A stretch of DNA of 62,296 nt from Nocardia concava NBRC 100430 (GCF_000308815.1 NZ_BAFX01000199.1:1-62296), one strand, 5' to 3'; numbered from the stretch's first letter, positions 42,101 through 51,138 are shown. Notes: a model not told the origin generated them from the letters alone. Numbers and translations: made by a program.

Positions 42101-44824
42101 CCGACGGTTGTCGACATCCTCACTGATGTCCTCGCTCGCGACACCACGGCTCGGTCGGCGACGACCAGTCATCGCGAAACCTTCGCCGTCACAACCCGGC
42201 TCGCGCACGCCACCGACGCCTACTCTCATGCGCTGGGAGCCGCGGCGGAACATCTTGCCGGCCCCGAGGTGATGAGCCGAATCGACGCCGATGCCGAACA
42301 GCTGCTTCCCGGTCTCAGCGATTGCGGCGGATGGCCTGCCCTGCGCCAACACCTGGCCGTCATCGCGATCACTGCCGACGAGGATGGGCAGCCCAGTGAC
42401 CCGATACGAAGACTGGCGATCGCGATCGCCGAACGCGACTTCGACGGTGTCCGTGATACTGCTGCCGTCCTGGATTGGCGGCTGTGCCAAACCGATTCGA
42501 GCACGAGCGGGCCGGGGCCGCTGCCGTGGCTGCTCGGAATCCCCGACGTGCTGCGGAATCACTCTGGGCTCGGGCACTACTTGACCGCACGGGCGCACCT
42601 CGTCACCGATCTCGCGGCTGGCGTGCGGCACCAGACCGAGACCTGGACACCCGACACCGCCCCCGCTTGGTCGCGCACCCTTTTGGGTCTGCAACTCACC
42701 GCCACCTCACATCGGCCCGGGCTCCTCGGCGATGTGGCTGTGTGGCGTGCCGCCCGCCGCGTCGATGACGCCGACCATCGGCCCTCCGGTCCGTCGCTGC
42801 CTGACTTCGGCCCTGCCCGCCGCCATCAATGCGCGCTCGACAAGCGGGTCGCGGCCGTCGTCGGTGATCACACGGACGCCCTCGGACGATGGGTGCCGAC
42901 CGTCGCCGCCATCGATCCGCGCATCGCGGCGGACTCCTTCTGGCCTGCGTTGGCGGCCCGGCTCGATCTCGCGCACCGCGCCGGAGTCGATGTTCCCGCA
43001 CTGCTGCGCGGAGCCGCCGACGCTGGTCCATTGCCCGACGAACAACCCGCCGCGGCCCTGTGGTGGCGGATCGCGGGCGAACTCGATCTCGGCGTCCTCG
43101 AGGCCGATCATCGAAACACCGATCCACTGCGACCGGAATGGATCACCGATGTCGAGGACGTTCTCGGTGCGCCGTTGGCAGCATTCGTTCAAGCCGATCC
43201 GGCCTGGCCCCGATTGGTTGCCGCCATCGAATCCGCGGACCCGGCCCAGTGGACTCCCCGTGCTCTGTTGGAGACCGCCGACGCGCTCCTGCGCGACGCA
43301 TGCACCGACGACGACCAGCTCCGCCCGGACCACTACGCCACCGCCCTGGCATGGCGGATCACCGCCCTCACCCGACACCACCTCGACCTGCACCGCGCCA
43401 GCGTGAACCTCTCTGAGGAACCTCCAGCACATCCCGACGACGATGCCGAGTACGCCGCTCGCCGTGGCCACCCGCCCGAACCAGAACACCCGCCGATCAC
43501 CTTCGCCGACAGCGTCGGCTCGCGCATCGGCGACGTTCCGCTCCACGCTGACGCCGAATATCTCGTATCGCTGCAAGCGCTCGTCCCGCCCGGGGACCCG
43601 CCCACGGCCGACGCCGACCCGGCATTCGAGAATGCGGCCCCCGACGACGGTGACACGAGTTGGGAACCACCGATGGACCCCGCCACCATTCCCGATCACC
43701 GCGACCTCCCACCGATCGAACGCGCCCGGGTACTGCGCGCCGAACACGACGACTACGCCCGTGTCTACCGCGAGCTGTACATCGCCTACCACTGCGGCGC
43801 CGGTCGCCACCTTCGCGCCATACAGCCTCATCTCGACCACCTTCGAGCCTGCCGTGACGCCCAACGCCTCCTGCTGCTCGCCGCCCGCGACGCGCATGCT
43901 GACTGGATCGCCGCCGACCGGGAAGCCGCCGTCCATCGAGCCCGCGTCGAGGTACTCGCGACCCGCATGCGCGACAAGGACCGCGACGCCGACCTCGATG
44001 AACTCGACACGCTGCTCTCGACCATCCCCGATTCTGCGGCGCGCACCGTCTTCGCTGAACAGATCGCCTGCCTGCGCGCACAGCCTCAGGTCGGCGGCGA
44101 GGCACTCGACCTGCACCTGGCCCAGGTCTGCGCGGAATCCGCCACCCATGAAGCCGATCGCACGAAAACCCTCTGCGACAACGCTTTCCGAGCCTTGATC
44201 GAAGCAGCCGGGGACGCCGGAATCGTCACCGCCGAGGATGTGGAGACAGCCCGGCTCGCCGCCGATGATCTAGATCTGGCGGAACTTGGTCAGGCTCGAT
44301 TCCGCTACCAATGGAAGCGCGCACAGCTCGAGCGATTCGGCCTGCAATCGACGACGCCACTGGACTTGCCCGCTCGCAGCGAGCTGCACACAGTCGGCGT
44401 CATAGGGGCTCCTTTTTCCTACCCGCCGCCGTCGAGGACGCCCGTCGGGTCGGGACCGGATCATCAGCTCGGGCACCTCACCGACTCCGAACTCGACCAG
44501 CGAATCCGCGACCTTTCCACCCAGCTCGCGTTGGCCGCTGCCACCGATGCGGTGCTGTTCCGCTGGACAGGCACCAGCACAACGGATTTCGATCAGCAGC
44601 TGCACCAGCATCGCCTCGCCGCCGACGTCGAGCGGAAGAATCACGCACTCGTCGCGGCTCGCACCGAACTCCAGCGCCGCGGAGACCTTCCCGGCGAGCA
44701 ACGGGTGGCAGAAGAAGCGGCGAGGGCACGCCGCGAGGAACACACACCGCCGCAGGCCAACGCCAATGTCGCCGAGCGCGACAGTGCTCCCGAGCCGACC
44801 ACATCCGAAGGAGCCGAACTCTGA
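39164..44824 (+). CDS. MOBF-type relaxase-helicase (TraA/TrwC-like)
   Basis: This 1886-residue protein nicks oriT and unwinds the transferred strand. The N-terminal relaxase domain begins MTATVHKLSAGDGFEYYLRQ with candidate catalytic Tyr16/Tyr17, then LADYYSVKGESPGVW, and the metal-binding histidines appear as DLHTHVVIS (His278, His280). The SF1 helicase part has the P-loop PAGTGKT near residue 613, Walker B IIDEAA near 695 and a terminal WATTIDSAQGITADTG motif near 930. The remaining 900 residues are helical, Ala/Asp-rich and without a recognised domain. The protein ends SEGAEL, similar to the tails of several transfer-operon proteins. Confidence 0.93.
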   Translation: MTATVHKLSAGDGFEYYLRQTAAHDVSERGRSSLADYYSVKGESPGVWMGSGLSEFDSIAVGDAVTEPQMRALFGLGRHPDAEAIEDRVYAEQLEAGAKPKDARRAALAASQLGQPFRIFVGASEFRRRCAEEFTAHNLALGERWNTPIPDEVRAEIRTRVARELFAGEFDRAPLNDRELSGWVARNSRNATTAVAGFDVCFSPVKSISALWAIAPRAIAEKIELAHRLAVADALAFLEAHAAYTRLGANGVAQVDTRGLVVNAFEHRDSRAGDPDLHTHVVISTKVRTRDEGLWRALDARMLYRVLVTASEVYNTRSEHYVHSLVGTEFVDRGDGDPDRPPIREVVGIAEELRLLWSRRDAAIEARLAELARRFHAEWGREPTTVEMLKLSERATLDTRPAKHELRSLAEQRAIWWVEAVELLGSEAAVAEMIWNACHPRHVPRVQISPEWVAGVADRVIDVVSRRRSVWRATHVRSEIERQIRGQVSTEDWERAAEAVTREALSESRSIARTQPDRFDEPQLLRRADGTSVYSVAESQQYTSAAVLAAEHRLVAVARADGGRVLSGSAVDVALLEFTANNNDRELNTGQVALVREFATSGRRLQVAIAPAGTGKTVAMQVLVRAWRGEGGSVLGLTPTAASAAVLEAEIGAGVPVHTIDKLGYILTHLTPETAGRVHVPAWVHAIGLGTLVIIDEAAKASTRQLDLVVDFLLRRGAIVRAIGDDRQLASITAGGVLRDIADTVGAVTLTRVMRFHKPAEAAATLAVRAGDPSVIAFYADRNRLHIGTLDRVIDACYTAWAADRAARLDAVMLAPTREIVAILNSRARKDRLATSTAAVGPELELADGLKASAGDVICTRRNNPRLRISATDYVRNGYRWRLIEVRPDGTVVAAHLDSGHRVLLPSDYVREEVTLGWATTIDSAQGITADTGHSVITGAENRAQLYVAISRGRRRNDIYAHTAVDLAHDLYSERAMRPPTVVDILTDVLARDTTARSATTSHRETFAVTTRLAHATDAYSHALGAAAEHLAGPEVMSRIDADAEQLLPGLSDCGGWPALRQHLAVIAITADEDGQPSDPIRRLAIAIAERDFDGVRDTAAVLDWRLCQTDSSTSGPGPLPWLLGIPDVLRNHSGLGHYLTARAHLVTDLAAGVRHQTETWTPDTAPAWSRTLLGLQLTATSHRPGLLGDVAVWRAARRVDDADHRPSGPSLPDFGPARRHQCALDKRVAAVVGDHTDALGRWVPTVAAIDPRIAADSFWPALAARLDLAHRAGVDVPALLRGAADAGPLPDEQPAAALWWRIAGELDLGVLEADHRNTDPLRPEWITDVEDVLGAPLAAFVQADPAWPRLVAAIESADPAQWTPRALLETADALLRDACTDDDQLRPDHYATALAWRITALTRHHLDLHRASVNLSEEPPAHPDDDAEYAARRGHPPEPEHPPITFADSVGSRIGDVPLHADAEYLVSLQALVPPGDPPTADADPAFENAAPDDGDTSWEPPMDPATIPDHRDLPPIERARVLRAEHDDYARVYRELYIAYHCGAGRHLRAIQPHLDHLRACRDAQRLLLLAARDAHADWIAADREAAVHRARVEVLATRMRDKDRDADLDELDTLLSTIPDSAARTVFAEQIACLRAQPQVGGEALDLHLAQVCAESATHEADRTKTLCDNAFRALIEAAGDAGIVTAEDVETARLAADDLDLAELGQARFRYQWKRAQLERFGLQSTTPLDLPARSELHTVGVIGAPFSYPPPSRTPVGSGPDHQLGHLTDSELDQRIRDLSTQLALAAATDAVLFRWTGTSTTDFDQQLHQHRLAADVERKNHALVAARTELQRRGDLPGEQRVAEEAARARREEHTPPQANANVAERDSAPEPTTSEGAEL

Positions 44825-44882
44825 TGCCCATCCATCAGCGCGCGTCGCTTGGTCGCGTGGATCCGCTCGGGGCCAGATCGGC

Positions 44883-45656
44883 TCAGCTGGTCGTCGGCCA
44901 TGGCCGACATTCGATGAGCAAGAACAGTGGGCGAACGAAATTCTCATCCCACCAAGGGCTTTGCCGCCGCTGCTCGGGTGTGGGATGGGGCTCCCGCAGG
45001 TCGGTGACGGCGAAACCCGCCGCGGTGATCATGCGAATGTATGCCTCGAGGGAGTAGAAGCGTTGCACCGACGGCGCGGGGGAGACCCGGCCGGCAACAT
45101 TGAAGTTCTGTTCGACGGACCGGATGCCGAAGTAGGTGTCCACGGAAAACTCGGTGGCATGCGCGGTGGGGGTCCGCTCGGCGCGAGCGCCGTAGAAGCA
45201 GGGGTGCATGCCGAGCAGGATCAGTCGCCCGGACGACACGAGCACGCGCGCGAATTCGTCGAAGCGGCGGCCGGGCTCGGTGATGCCGTTGGGGAGCCGG
45301 TTGGCCACCACGAGGTCGACGCAATGGTCGTCGATCGGCAGGGCCGCGACATCGGCGTGATCGAACGTGGTGGCGTCGGATCGGAAGTTGGGATGGGATC
45401 GCGCCGAGGCGATGAATTGCTCGCAGGTGTCGACGCCGTGGACGTGTGCTGCGCCGCGGCGGACGAGTTCGCGGGCCAGATACCCCTCACCGCATCCGGC
45501 GTCGAGGATACGCAGGCCGGTGCAATCGCCGATCATGTCCAACAACGCTGGGTCGGTCAGCTGGGTCTGATAAGGGTCGATGCGGTCGCGGATGATGCTG
45601 ATCCAGAATTCCGCGTTCTGCGCATAGGCGCTGGACACCCGCTCGTCACCCAGCAC
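44883..45656 (-). CDS. Class I SAM-dependent methyltransferase
   Basis: This 257-residue enzyme has motif I ILDAGCGEGYLA, an acidic end of strand 2 (HGVDTCE), FDHADVAALPIDDHCVDLVV, and RVLVSSGRLILLGMHP. This is the small-molecule methyltransferase pattern. It lies 28 bases downstream of the HTH-like regulator gene on the same strand, so the two probably form one operon. It converges on the relaxase gene, 58 bases away. Confidence 0.85.
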   Translation of the reverse strand: MLGDERVSSAYAQNAEFWISIIRDRIDPYQTQLTDPALLDMIGDCTGLRILDAGCGEGYLARELVRRGAAHVHGVDTCEQFIASARSHPNFRSDATTFDHADVAALPIDDHCVDLVVANRLPNGITEPGRRFDEFARVLVSSGRLILLGMHPCFYGARAERTPTAHATEFSVDTYFGIRSVEQNFNVAGRVSPAPSVQRFYSLEAYIRMITAAGFAVTDLREPHPTPEQRRQSPWWDENFVRPLFLLIECRPWPTTS

Positions 45657-45683
45657 ACTCGCTCCTCGCTGTTGTATCGCTGG

Positions 45684-46805
45684 CTACCGAATCGACTTCA
45701 TCAACGCAACCGTCGCCGACCGCACACGCGCATCGTCGATGCCGAGATCCAAGCGCTGCTGCACCGCCGTCAAGAGTTCAGCACGCAGCGATCCGAAGGA
45801 CGAATCATAGTTCAGAGTGGCCGGAATCGCGGTGGTAACCAGGTAATACAGGTAAGCGTCGTTGAGCAGCGACAAATCGCGGATCATGTCCGCCGCGGTC
45901 CGCTTCAACTGTTTGGCAGTGATCGCGAACTGCGGCGTCTGCGGCTCGTCTCCGGAGAACGTGGCCAGCGACCACAGTTCGTTACGGCACAGCAGCGGCC
46001 GGTTCTCCAACTCGCGGTGATAGGCGAGGGCGGTTTCCGGGTCATTCGTGCGCAGCAGCATGCCGATGACGCTGCTGCGATAGGCGAAGGCCGAACTGCG
46101 TTCCGCCGCGGAGGCCGAAAGCTCCACCGGAACGGTGCCGGTCAACTTGGCGGCCTTGTGGACCAAGATCCCGTAGCCCACCGTCGTACGCAGCGAATTA
46201 CAGCCGGTATCAACGATGCCGATCAGCTGCAATGCCTTGTCGACCAACAGATCCCGACCACCGAGCACTCCGGATATCGGCCCGACTATCGCGTCCAGGG
46301 CGATGCTCTGGCCGCTGCCCCAGCACCGAGCCAGGCCCGCGATCGCGTTACGCGAATCCAGTCGCATCACCGCGGCCGCCGCATCCAACACGGTCACCAG
46401 ATTCTGAACCGACTGCCCGCAGGCAATCAGCGATTCCAAACGATCCAGGTGGACCTCTAGCCCGGAGTCGGCGCACTCGCCCAGCACCGACTCCAGCCGT
46501 GCCGCGTGGCTGCGGCCGTTCACGTACCTGAGCAGGCTGGGAATCGCCGTGATCAACCGTTGCAAGGTCGCCCCGGACACCGCATCGAGCCACCGCTCGT
46601 CCTGCCACAGCCGTGACAGCGTGGCCGCAGGGACCTTGGACATGACCCCCACATCTGACATGCCCAACTGGTTGGCGGCCGCAATCGCTGCGAGCGGCTG
46701 AGCCGAAACCAGTCCGCATCCCGCCGGACCGTCGTCACCGCCTCTCGGACCAGCTCTATTGCCCTCTTCAGCACTGCCTCGCCTGCCAGGTGTGACCTGC
46801 GTCAT
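45684..46805 (-). CDS. HTH-like regulator with apparent N-terminal frameshift
   Basis: The main frame encodes a helical protein with AAIAAANQLGMSDVGVMSKV and TLSRLWQDERWLDAVSGATL, an HTH-like region, followed by about 300 residues of helical repeats. Before about 46705 the frame turns Gly/Arg-rich and unnatural, while the adjacent frame, from a GTG at 46774, reads MLKRAIELVREAVTTVRRDA and DWFRLS, which would continue naturally into AQPLAAIAAAN. An indel near 46705 therefore seems to separate the start from the body. It may be a sequencing error, a mutation or a frameshift. The upstream neighbour is divergent. Confidence 0.65.
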   Translation of the reverse strand: MTQVTPGRRGSAEEGNRAGPRGGDDGPAGCGLVSAQPLAAIAAANQLGMSDVGVMSKVPAATLSRLWQDERWLDAVSGATLQRLITAIPSLLRYVNGRSHAARLESVLGECADSGLEVHLDRLESLIACGQSVQNLVTVLDAAAAVMRLDSRNAIAGLARCWGSGQSIALDAIVGPISGVLGGRDLLVDKALQLIGIVDTGCNSLRTTVGYGILVHKAAKLTGTVPVELSASAAERSSAFAYRSSVIGMLLRTNDPETALAYHRELENRPLLCRNELWSLATFSGDEPQTPQFAITAKQLKRTAADMIRDLSLLNDAYLYYLVTTAIPATLNYDSSFGSLRAELLTAVQQRLDLGIDDARVRSATVALMKSIR

Positions 46806-46991
46806 ACCACAAGGATAATCCGACTGCAAGGTCTGTTCCGTATGTGGAACCGTCCTGGCCTGCATCGATGCACCCAGCGCAGCATTCTCGAACGAGTTCC
46901 GCGACCGATGGCGAGGGGCGGCTGCCAATGCTCGAGTCCGTTCCCCGCCACAGCGGCCCAGAACAGTGAACACGATCTTCGGAGGTGCGAG

Positions 46992-48215
46992 ATGAACCAA
47001 CAGGACCCCCACAAAGCGCAACCCGCTGGCCAAGCCACCCGCCATACTCCTGCCCGGCGCATTCAGAACCGCGGTGCATCCGGAGCGGACCGGACCACGA
47101 AATCCTCCGCCGCCAGCGAATCCTGCGGTTCGGAGCGGGTCCGCCCCAGCGGGAAGAACTGGGTGGTCGCTGAAACGCTCTCGGGCACCGGGCGGTCATC
47201 GGTCGTCCTGGACGGTCTGGAGCCTCGCGAATTCTCCAAACTCACCCGCGCGAGCATCGCAGCCAACGGCCTGATCGCCAAAGAACTCGTCTCCGTGGTC
47301 CAGGAGTGCGCGACAGTCGCCGACACGTGCAGCAGCGACGTCACCATGCCCGACGGGCAGGTCAAACGCATCGCCGCCCTCCCGGTACTCGGACCCACCG
47401 GACAGGTCCACGCCGCCGCCGTCTGGGTGGACAGCGCGAACCGGGACCTCCCCGACAAGCCTCACATCGGCACCATGCAGTGGCGCGCCAACGGCACCGT
47501 GACCGCCGACCCCGCCGCCGCCTACCTGCTGCAGCTCCCTTTCGGCGAACTGCCCCACGGCAATACGATTCCCGAACTGCTGTCCCGATTCGACCAATGG
47601 GACGACCGCGCCAAATTCCTGTCGATGTTCAACCTCGTCGACCCGACCGACCAATGGATCGGCACCGCCACAACCACCTGCGACGACGGCACCGACCATC
47701 GGCTGCACTTCGCCGCACGAGCCAGCGGACACGGTTCCGACCGCACAATCCGTGCGATCGTCTTCGAATCCGCAACAGACCCCACCACCTGCGCCGACCC
47801 GCGAACACTGGCGTTCCGGCAGATGCCGATCCCGGCCGACCACGCGCTGGCGTTGGTGGACCTGCCCAGCGGCTTCGTCCACGAATGGGTGGCAGAAGAA
47901 CACACCGCCTTCGCGGGCTGGCGTCACCACCAACCCGAATTCGACTACAACAGCAGACTTCTCGCCGCCGATACCTGTTACGCCCTCGCGACCGGCGTCC
48001 GAAACGAGGCGAAGACGCAAGCACGTCTGCGCTTCTCATCAAATGATGGGTGGATTCTTTTGGAGGCCACGTGGACTCGCATCAAGGGGCGTGGTCGTCC
48101 TCAAGCGCTCATCGACATCACACCTATCTCACCGAACCCGGCGCCGATGGTCAGAGAATGCCGGATCTGCCAGGACCTCGTGCGCCGATCCGACTCCCGC
48201 GGTATGGGGCGCTGA
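46992..48215 (+). CDS. GAF/PAS-like sensor protein (DUF5593-like)
   Basis: This 407-residue soluble protein starts at ATG 46992 after GGAGGTGCG. A disordered N-terminus of about 55 residues is followed by two sensor-like domains: NWVVAETLSGTGRSSVVLDG... IAALPVLGPTGQVHAAAVWVD, GAF-like, and MQWRANGTVTADPAAAYLLQ, PAS-like. Similar two-domain proteins are known in mycobacteria and nocardiae, but their signal is unknown. It is divergent from the HTH-like gene, and the intergenic region has a short inverted repeat GTTCC-gtatgt-GGAAC at 46835-46850. Confidence 0.7.
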   Translation: MNQQDPHKAQPAGQATRHTPARRIQNRGASGADRTTKSSAASESCGSERVRPSGKNWVVAETLSGTGRSSVVLDGLEPREFSKLTRASIAANGLIAKELVSVVQECATVADTCSSDVTMPDGQVKRIAALPVLGPTGQVHAAAVWVDSANRDLPDKPHIGTMQWRANGTVTADPAAAYLLQLPFGELPHGNTIPELLSRFDQWDDRAKFLSMFNLVDPTDQWIGTATTTCDDGTDHRLHFAARASGHGSDRTIRAIVFESATDPTTCADPRTLAFRQMPIPADHALALVDLPSGFVHEWVAEEHTAFAGWRHHQPEFDYNSRLLAADTCYALATGVRNEAKTQARLRFSSNDGWILLEATWTRIKGRGRPQALIDITPISPNPAPMVRECRICQDLVRRSDSRGMGR

Positions 48216-48361
48216 GTTCGACATTCGGCCGCTGAGCAAAACGGCCAGTGGCGAGCCGGTATTGCCTCGGCGGCGTCGACCTGACTACCGCGAAGAATCT
48301 TCAAAGTGCATGCCCCTAACCGAACTGAGACTCGCTCGCGCCTACAACGAAGGCGGTCGTC

Positions 48362-48712
48362 ATGTACCTCCAAATCAAATCAGGTCCGGCGTTCCCTCCC
48401 GAAGCCGAAGCCTTTTTCGAGGCCAGGCTTATGGCAGAGCGTCAGGCGGCGGACGGGTCGGCCGAAGATCAGCTGCGCCGGTTCACCGAAACGCAGGCGA
48501 AGTACACCGTGCTCGCCTTGTACCAGCAGACGCGCACGGACTACGACGAGGTCTGCGCCATCTTCGGCGACAACCATGCTGCGCCGCAGTGGGTCGAAGC
48601 AGACGCGCGCGAGAAGGCGCTGCGAACCGCCCTTTACCTAGCGCTGAGCATCTACCGCCATCAAGCCGACTATAATCCGAACTGGACCCACCATTTGCAC
48701 CAGATACCGTGA
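48362..48712 (+). CDS. Hypothetical 116-residue protein
   Basis: The ORF starts MYLQIKSGPAFPPEAEAFFE and is helical and soluble, with EDQLRRFTETQAKYTVLALY and ALRTALYLALSIYRHQADYN. AAGGCGG lies five to seven bases before the ATG. No family is recognised. It is the last intact-looking gene before a zone of gene remnants. Confidence 0.6.
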   Translation: MYLQIKSGPAFPPEAEAFFEARLMAERQAADGSAEDQLRRFTETQAKYTVLALYQQTRTDYDEVCAIFGDNHAAPQWVEADAREKALRTALYLALSIYRHQADYNPNWTHHLHQIP

Positions 48713-48787
48713 GTACTCATTGATCTCGCGGAGGTGCGGTGCGATGCGACGTATCCCGGATTCGATCGGCACGATCTATGAAGGGCA

Positions 48788-48925
48788 CTAGGTCTTCATG
48801 GTGAGGGCCACGTCCGCGTGGCCCGCGCGTTGGCTGACCACCTTCGGGCTGACTCCGGCCATCAGCGATGCCGCCTTGCCGCTGGTGCCAGAGTTGCCAT
48901 CGGCGTAGCGGCCCAAGATGTCGCG
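48788..48925 (-). pseudogene. Tyrosine integrase C-terminal remnant
   Basis: Reading the minus strand, the segment ending at the TAG at 48788 encodes AGVSPKVVSQRAGHADVALT then MKT. This corresponds to the end of phage-type integrases (LGH-x-x-V motif), but the sequence before it is not integrase-like and the active-site Tyr is absent. It is a truncated relic. Confidence 0.65.
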
Positions 48926-48943
48926 GCCGTCGCCGCGGGGGCG

Positions 48944-49705
48944 TCACTCGTTAAGACCTTGGGGGCGTTGTGATCCGCCGAGTGTGGCCATGTTGGTGCG
49001 CCGTGGAAAACGAGTCGTGATCGGCTTGTCGACGCCGTGATAGATGGCCGCGGCAGCGAGGATGGAGACGAGTAGGCAGACCGTGGTCCATAGGAGCCAG
49101 CCTCGGGTTTCGTACTGGTTGCCGTGCAGGAAGTACTTCGTGATCGCGACCATCACTGGCTACTGGATCAGATAGAAGGCGTAGGAGATATCGCCGAGCC
49201 AGGTGACGACGGGAGTCGAGTTCAAGGACTTTCGGCCGGATAGGTCGCGAACGCTCGACGTGGCGATGACCGCCGCTGTCGGGAGGACGATCAAGGGGGA
49301 GAGTTTAAAGTTCAGGGGGACGAGCCAGGTCATGGCGTAGCTCGCGGCCAGGGCGAGTAGTGGATAGCGCATGTTCGTGAAGTTCCACCGGCCGGAGATC
49401 AGGAGTTTGGCGGTGAGGACTCCGATGTAGAACTCGGGTAAGCGGCTCAGCGGGAAGTTGTAGCTGAGCCAGTACGAGGGTGAGACCGGGATTTCGTTCT
49501 GCTGGAACCAGATTGGTGAGGCATGGATCTCGTACTCGGGAGTGGCATCTCCTGGCTGGAGTCTGGGTAGGAAGATGTTGGCGATGCCCTTGGGGCCGTC
49601 GAATTGCAAGTAGTAGAACAAGTGCAGGCCGACGATCACCAGGAAGAGCAGTGCGATGGACGAGGCGATGAACCGGTCGGCGATGCGGTCCACGAGCGGT
49701 GCCAA
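48944..49705 (-). pseudogene. Acyltransferase-3 family remnant with internal stop
   Basis: The frame encodes the C-terminal half of an integral-membrane acyltransferase (OafA-like): LLFLVIVGLHLFYYLQFDGP, a run of hydrophobic segments, WLGDISYAFYLIQ, then an in-frame TAG at 49162-49160, then PVMVAITKYFLHGNQY and a last membrane helix with YHGVDKPITTRF. Downstream sequence stays in the same frame, so the TAG is a nonsense mutation (CAG to TAG is the simplest change). The N-terminal half is absent: at about 49705-49775 the sequence switches to a hydrolase fragment. Confidence 0.75.
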
Positions 49706-50121
49706 CAGTGGGAAAGAGAGGTAGACAGCATCTCCGAGACCAGCGACCAGGTCGGCACATTGAGGCCGCCGAGGGAGGACCCTTCTCCGGGGACACCATC
49801 AAGTCCGACAACCTGATCACCCTCGCGCAGGGCACCGATCTCCTTGTCCACGAGTCCATCTTCGACATACCGGCCGTGCCGCAAGGCTTGACCAAATTCG
49901 GTGGCCTGGAGGGGCCGCCGAACTACATGCAGCGCTCGCCCACACCGCCGCGGCAGGTCGGTGAGGTCGCCAAGGCGACCGGGGCCAAGCGCCTGGTGTT
50001 GAGCCATTACGGGCCGGGCGACCTTCCGGCGGATCGATGGACGTCGCGGATCGCCGAAGGCGGCTACACCGGACCGGCGACCGTGGCCGCCGATCTACAG
50101 GTCTTCTCGATACCCACCTGA
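49699..50121 (+). pseudogene. Metallo-beta-lactamase-fold hydrolase C-terminal remnant
   Basis: From about 49775 the plus strand encodes FSGDTIKSDNLITLAQGTDL, LVHESIFD and KRLVLSHYGPGD, the C-terminal half of a ribonuclease Z-like metallo-hydrolase. The HxHxDH half is missing, and the first 25 codons are antisense to the acyltransferase remnant. The fragment cannot be active. Confidence 0.7.
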
Positions 50122-50778
50122 CTTTTGCGCTTGCGTTCGGCGACTTGCGGTTGGAGCAACCGGATCACCTGTCCCCGGGGTCAGGTTCAGCAGAAAGTCG
50201 TCCGGGAGGTTCCGGCGCCGACGGCGGCGATCTGGTTGGGGGTGCCGAGTAGGTACGGAGGTCACGGTCATGCAGATGTTTCGTGGACCTTTGAGACGCC
50301 GGACACATGGAACTTGGACCAGTCGTGCACCGCTTGAAACGCATCTGGACCACAGGGGCAACAAGTGTGCCAACAGGGCGATCCGCCCGATCAATGCGGC
50401 GGAACCGGTGGGATGTGGTGGGAATTCCAGTGCCATTTTGCGTGCCATTTTGCGGCCAGAACGGTGGGAATCCAAGGGTTTCGGTCGGAACGGATGGGGT
50501 GCGTTGGGGTAGTGAAATCCCAGGTCAGAATGGGTAGAACCCCCAAGATCGCCAGGTCAGCGCATGACCTTGGGGGTTCTACGAGATGATGAAAAGTGAC
50601 GGTCTAGGACCAGGCATTTCGGCCGCTCGGTGGGCGTTTTGCGGCTGTGAAGTGCCACTTTGGGTGCCACTTTGAGCTGGTTCGGGAGGGGTCCGCTACG
50701 GTCGAGTCCTTCCTCATCGGCGGGATGATGAAGAAGGATTGACCGTTTCCGCTGGTCAGTGGGTTGCGTACTGCTGAA
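50122..50778. other. Non-coding stretch with decayed integrase ends
   Basis: No intact gene was found in these 650 bases. The minus strand carries two decayed C-terminal fragments of integrase type, seen as KMARKMALEF near 50430-50452 and KVAPKVALHS near 50652-50674. The second continues to a stop inside the hairpin at 50536-50580. Confidence 0.5.
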
Positions 50779-50812
50779 CTACGCCCCGGTGTGCCACTTT
50801 GGTGCCATTTTG
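50430..50812. repeat. Three tandem pairs of GTGCCA(C/T)TTTG
   Basis: The 11-base unit occurs as pairs at 50430/50442, 50652/50664 and 50791/50802 with an 11-12 base period. On the minus strand each pair encodes a K-(M/V)-A-(P/R)-K motif at the end of an integrase reading frame, so the pairs mark three copies of the same gene terminus. Confidence 0.6.
50536..50580. terminator. Strong hairpin AGAACCCCCA...TGGGGGTTCT
   Basis: A perfect 10 bp outer stem encloses an inner 6 bp stem AGGTCA/TGACCT. It ends one integrase remnant on the minus strand. No T-tract follows, but the GC-rich stem fits an actinobacterial bidirectional terminator; an attachment-site role is also possible. Confidence 0.5.
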
Positions 50813-50985
50813 AATGGGTTCAGCAGTTCCAGGACGTCCGCGTTGTCGACCGCGACCATGCGTGGAATGCCCTGGTGAATGTAGTGACGTTGCGCCATCG
50901 ACTTGTTGCCGTCCATGTGTCCGAGCTGGGCGCTGGCCCGCTCGTCATCCCCGGTGACTCCGCATCTGGCTTCGTTCATGGTCCG
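50779..50985 (-). pseudogene. Tyrosine integrase C-terminal fragment next to IS end
   Basis: The fragment reads GVTGDDERASAQLGHMDG then MAQRHYIHQGIPR, including LGH and the catalytic Tyr of HYI, and ends KMAPKWHTGA. Only about 67 codons remain; the sequence abuts the left terminal repeat of the IS21-like element. The rest of the gene was not found beyond the right end of the element. Confidence 0.65.
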
Positions 50986-51060
50986 TGACGGCAGTTATCC
51001 ATGAACTACGACAGCGTTCGTCGGTGTGGTGGCCCCAATTTGTTCGCGAATCTTGACGGC
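50986..51060 (+). repeat. IS21 left terminal repeats
   Basis: TGACGGCAGT at 50986-50995 is followed by a degenerate repeat at 50996-51015 and TGTTCGCGAATCTTGACGGC at 51041-51060, which inverts the right-end repeats. Confidence 0.75.
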
Positions 51061-51138
51061 GTCGAGCTCTTGTTCGGGTCCGTGGCAAAGCGGAGCTGTA
51101 GCGACCTCACCCTCCAGCCACTCAGTTACCATTCAGCT

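Noticed and set aside
42707..44149. A 480-codon minus-strand frame within the relaxase gene
   Set aside because: It is a shadow of the relaxase C-terminal half; no natural composition, ribosome binding site or domain was seen.
44547..46460. A 637-codon plus-strand frame crossing the relaxase end, the methyltransferase and the regulator
   Set aside because: It crosses real genes on both strands and has no recognisable domain.
50740..50790. A tRNA gene or tRNA-derived attachment site near the integrase remnants
   Set aside because: No cloverleaf, T-loop or anticodon arm could be drawn from the sequence.
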